Positions 60,025-64,000 of a DNA stretch of 64,000 nucleotides are shown here, one piece after another (the first letter of the stretch is position 1; every line of letters starts with the position of its first letter). A program made the position numbers and the translations under genes. This stretch comes from Theocolax elegans (Eukaryota; Arthropoda; Insecta; Hymenoptera; Cerocephalidae): contig CM047431.1 in NCBI GenBank assembly GCA_026168455.1, positions 60,036,910 through 60,100,909 of the forward strand, in the 5' to 3' direction. A model generated the notes under the pieces. That model made no database searches and was not told where the DNA came from. It worked only from the letters and a program-made list of their open reading frames with translations.

Positions 60025-61407
60025 GAAAAATCTTAGTAATTTTATAGTCAATATGTAGATTCGATATAAAAAAGTTTCTCATGATATTTTTAATTGTTAA
60101 GATATCTTAAATTTCAAGGTCACTTTTAAACAAATTGCGATTAAATAATCAACTTTTCATTCATAGTACATTACAGTACAACACTTGAAGAGTAAAATAT
60201 GCCAAAACAGAACTATGTAGGATGCCGGTACGGTGTTAAAATTAAATTTTCCGGAAACGTCTTTTTGCATAATAAATAGAATTATCTAAAAACTACTAAA
60301 TATTTGGGGATAAAATTTATACCTGTTTTAAGCCAACGAAGACCTTTAATAATTTAAGTATGTAGAAGCAATAAGTATTAAATTATATAAAATTGAAAAC
60401 ATGGCTTATACTGACAGTTTTTTGTTTATTGCACAAAAACTAATAAACAAAATTAAATTTAACAAGGCTAAATTTGTAGATAATTTACAGGCCTACAAAT
60501 AAGTATTCTTTACTTTTTTCAATAGGAATAACGGTTTCAAAGTTACAAGCGAAAAACCTGTTTTTTGTACTTCTCAAATATTTAAACAACGTTCCATCAC
60601 CTGCAACTGACCGCAAACATGTACCCCAATATCCTGACACACTCCCCTACAACTTCCAATATTAAAACTGCCTCTTAAAATTTTTTTGAAAAAAGTCTAA
60701 TTTGCCTAAGGTTATAACACTAGCCACTAAATTTACAATATCTAGGGTTTTAAATTAAATTGTTAATAACTTTTTCTAGACGCATTTTTAAAGATAACAC
60801 CCTCGGAATTCGTGATAAGATACCTAAAATAATCCTAGAAATTTTGGGTTTGTATATGTTCGAAAAAAACTATTTTTAATATATTAAAAATTGATAACAT
60901 AAAACACAACATTTCGACATAATCATAAGGTATTTCATACTTACTTATAATTGTAAAAGTAGGAGAACGGAAATTTAGAAATATTTCCAATATTATTAAA
61001 CGTTTAATAATTGTATTATAGATCATCTGCACTGGCAGGATTCAATTATACATTAATTTCAAGCAAGTGTATTGTCTCTTATTCTTACGTAATGTAACCA
61101 TCACTGCCAATACGCTATCTGCAGAGGTCAATTTCTACTCTTTTACGTTACTACAGTTGGTATCTTGCAGTGCGGTACCATTGATGCCATAATAATACAA
61201 GCGTTCAGTAAAATCCCTAAACTATACTTTTTAAGTTTCATATATTCATAGGCTTACTTATATTTCAATAGAAAAGTACAAAATACTGCAGTTTACTGTA
61301 ATAGTTGAAATAGATATGTTTTTAATTATTTCTAATTAAGAATATTTTGGTGAATGATGAAAAAATCAATGTAATATTGAATTGCCCAATATTTGTGTTA
61401 TATATAT
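60019..61407. repeat. 1.38-kb direct repeat, unit B
   Basis: Second copy. Its right end, TGTTATATATATA, joins the LTR fragment at 61408. The minus-strand ORF 60835-61032 is not conserved in unit A because of indels, so it is not called. Confidence 0.9.
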
Positions 61408-62266
61408 AGATAAATATTTATAGATATTATATACGCATATAAATTTGTATAATAAACGTCCTAAATTAAAATATATATAATTTAGATTTGATAAATTAAA
61501 TTCAATTAACTATACATTAGGCTATTTACGCGTATATAATATCTATAAACTCAGTCGAATATTCGAAATAATATTTCGAATATTAGTACTAAGTTTTGAA
61601 TAGGCCAGAAGAAAGTAAAAAAAGCGCTCTACAAGGCCAATGTCAGGTAGTGTAAAGTGCATAGTTGCACTCTCCCCCTAATTATGACGTCAAACTAATC
61701 AGGGGGAGGATATTCCCAAGCGTGGTCACTCAACCATTAGCACTAGTTGCAGGCAGTCGCTTAGAATTTCTTTTCACTCAGTTTAATTTTTTTTTACTGT
61801 ATTATCAGTTATAGTTTATACTGTATTATTATCTAGTTTCATTCAAAGGGTTATATTTAAATAAAAGATTTACCATTCATTATATTATATACCAGATTAT
61901 AATTTATTTATATCATTAAACAATCAAACACAAATCCAAGGACAATCATTAAGAAGGAGCAAAATTTAGAACGGAATTTAAGAATAATCCATAATTACAA
62001 TTGTTATTATCTTTACTAAGAATTAAAATTAAATCAACCAATTCAAGGTAAGGAATTTCTAAATACTTATTAGATAATTAAAGAAAATCAAACACATTTT
62101 TAAATATCGGATAGAGAGAGAGAGAGAAATAATAGAGATAATTTTCTTTTAACTTCCATTGCCAGCGAGTTTTGCTGGAAATCCTGTATAGGATTTAGAT
62201 AAAATAAAAATTCTATTGCTAATTAAATTATTATTAATTAAAAAATAAACTTTGATGTATATAACA
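61408..62266 (+). mobile_element. 5'-truncated copy of the 1-kb LTR
   Basis: Aligns to 44530-45444 (TTTATAGATATTATATACGC onwards), with CRE at 61685-61692, a CACTCAGTTTA initiator-like motif near 61776, AAGGTAAGG near 62046, hairpins at 62162-62196 and the end GATGTATATAACA. Diverged in the middle (61700-62050), so an older or different subfamily. Confidence 0.75.
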
Positions 62267-62456
62267 TTTGCGTTATATTCTTACGGCTTTTTCAACAGTG
62301 CCTCGTTAATCGTCTGCAAGATCGAATTTGTTAAGAACATCTAAGTAACTTTATTTCCAGCATTTGTGATGATTAATTAATTGTATAAATTGAAAATGTT
62401 TTATAATTAATGAAGAGATAATTGAATAGTACATACTGTCAAGTCTTCTAATTAGT
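62267..62456. other. AT-rich spacer
   Basis: Short unexplained sequence between the LTR fragment and the foldback arm. Confidence 0.5.
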
Positions 62457-62640
62457 TAAGGGGTATGTTACTACTCAATTAAAAATTCAAATTTTGCGTT
62501 ACAAAGTAGCAGACGAAAAAACAACTCATTTACTAATAACAATCAATAATAACAATTTTACGCAAAATTATGAGTTAGTTACCCTCTGTTATGTAATTAT
62601 CTATCATTTTACAGAGATTCAAATTATTATAACTGGCTAT
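62457..62640. mobile_element. Single arm of the 57.3-kb foldback family
   Basis: AATTAAAAATTCAAATTTTGCG, AGCAGACGAAAAAACAACTC and GAGTTAGTTACCCTCTGTTA match the right arm of 57303-57717. The opposite arm is missing, so this copy is truncated. Confidence 0.65.
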
Positions 62641-62807
62641 CGCATGTCTTACTGTATATAGAACCGGTATTGTAATAACAGCATATTGTTAATAACTGCA
62701 AAAAATTGCAAACAAGTTAATTGGCCTGATATGCTAATGACGATTATTATGGAACGTCACCATTAATTTACAAATTTTTTACTCATTAGTAGCAGTTTTA
62801 TATATAT

Positions 62808-63098
62808 TGTTACGTGAGTTGAGAACCTTTTCTCAACTCTCGCCACGAGTCCATTTTGTCAACACAGCATTCTCGTAACTGGCACGATTGTTCTCTCTCG
62901 CCATATGTAATTAGAGGAGACTTCGTCAGTTACGAACCTAATCTATGTAAAGGGAGAGGAGAGTCCGAGTGCGTCAACGATCCTTCGACGCGCACAATTT
63001 AAACGATTCACACGTCCGAATAAATTAACAGTTACTTTTAATACCTTCTGGATTTTTACTTCCCTTCTCACACCGAAGCAGATCACACCCACGTAACA
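62808..63098 (+). mobile_element. Probable 5' LTR of an element running off the window
   Basis: Begins TGTTACGTGAGTTGAGAACC and ends CACACCCACGTAACA. Left flank ATAT is not repeated on the right, as expected if the other LTR lies beyond the window. GAGAACCTTTTCTC at 62821-62834 is a perfect dyad. Confidence 0.55.
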
Positions 63099-63107
63099 AA
63101 GAAGAAG

Positions 63108-64000
63108 TGGTGACAGCGGGTGGACTTCAGGAAACCAGCGGCGCGAGTCTCCGTTCAATCCAGATTTTCAGCATTTATTTAAAATTTTTTTTGCCTTTTT
63201 ATAAAATCAGTGCGCGTCCCTCCAATCCATCGGGTGATTTTTTTTCTCATTTTTCACCGCGTACTCGGTTTTTTCTTTTTTTATTATTCGTGATCGCGCA
63301 TTACACACACCAACCAAGGAGCAACGCATTAAAAGTAAGTAAAATTATATTTTTCACCATGTTTTATGTCTAAATAAATTCCGTGGGCTGCTGCCTTCCA
63401 TCGCGTTGTCCCTTACAATTTTCATTAAACCTTAACATTATACCCTTCTTCAGTAGCAACTTCGCGAAACAATTAATTTAATTATACAATTATTTTTATT
63501 AATTTTATTTTTTTTATATGATATAATAATGACACGAATTTACAAATGCCCTTTCCCCTTGATTTTCGCTTTTGCACTTCCGGTTTTTTTTTTACTTTTG
63601 AATAACTTAGATTAAATAATATAATAATTAATAAAAATATGTAGCAATTAATAAGCTCATTTTTTTTATTAATTATGACTATGGCAGACGGTGGCTACTG
63701 GCATTTTTGCCACATTTAGCCACCCGAAGCCAAGCAGAATAAGCCCAAAAAATGAGTTTTTATTTTATTTTTTCTTAGGTTTTATTAATCTTAAAAAAAA
63801 ATCGAAATTGTTTATTTGAAAATACATATGTCTAACAATATATAAATATGTATATATAATGCAAAAAAGTCAAGTGAAAAGTCAATAAAACCTTAATCGC
63901 GAAACGGGAATATACGTTCTTGTTTATGTGACGTGTTCGAAGTTTGTTAGTTCGTGGAAACGATTGTACCATGAGTTGCCAATATGAGCGAACCTTTTGA
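63108..64000 (+). mobile_element. PBS and leader of the same element (partial)
   Basis: Nine bases after the LTR is TGGTGACAGCGGGTGGAC, with the TGG start and position of a primer-binding site. A GC-richer leader follows to about 63330, with a donor-like AAAAGTAAGTA near 63331. The last bases include an ATG at 63971 followed soon by a stop, so the gag start, if present, is not identifiable here. The rest is AT-rich. Confidence 0.4.

Overview
This window looks like a repeat-dense, AT-rich stretch of an insect genome, probably hymenopteran. The clues are the low GC with CpG-rich islands, the GA/CT and CA/TG microsatellites, the arthropod-type LTR retroelements with an errantivirus-like envelope gene, and no recognisable bacterial or plant features. 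No host gene could be identified with confidence. Nearly everything that can be explained is mobile DNA or its by-products.

Layout. 1-4.5 kb: one solo LTR, then unexplained sequence. 4.5-11.7 kb: a small TA-flanked MITE, then a 2.83-kb tandem duplication with a partial third copy whose junction carries 19 bp of a foldback element. 12.5-16.3 kb: a solo LTR and a tandem array of a miniature LTR retroelement (TRIM) on the minus strand. Its LTRs contain a tRNA-like A box/B box followed by a T7 run, and a 1.6-kb foldback lies between solo LTR and array. 18.4-21.8 kb: two further foldback elements. 23.2-29.5 kb: a young Ty3/gypsy retrotransposon (minus strand) with 563-bp LTRs, a 4-bp target duplication, intact gag, and pol broken once at the RT/RNase H junction. 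30-31.5 kb: decayed coding sequence with a transposase-like cysteine cluster.

33-43.6 kb: a field of solo LTRs sharing TGTYACG...ACGTRACA-type ends, mostly with exact 4-bp target duplications, one interrupted by a foldback MITE. 43.9-50.3 kb: three tandem copies of an errantivirus/baculovirus-F-like env remnant. Copies 1 and 3 carry the same ~1-kb LTR insertion at the same base, and copy 2 is the empty site. 51.3-56.9 kb: more solo LTRs, one of them abutting an exon-like ORF. 57.0-57.7 kb: two related foldbacks. 58.5-61.4 kb: a 1.38-kb direct duplication separated by a 165-bp piece of the same foldback seen at 12.7 kb. 61.4-64 kb: an LTR fragment, a foldback arm, and an LTR plus leader of an element that probably continues past the window.

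Three signals stand out: (i) a miniature retroelement whose LTR carries what looks like a Pol III transcription unit; (ii) one foldback family found at the breakpoints of two unrelated tandem duplications, both with microhomology; (iii) the env triplication with an alternating insertion polymorphism. Many differences between tandem copies are one-base indels, so some broken frames may be sequence errors rather than biology.
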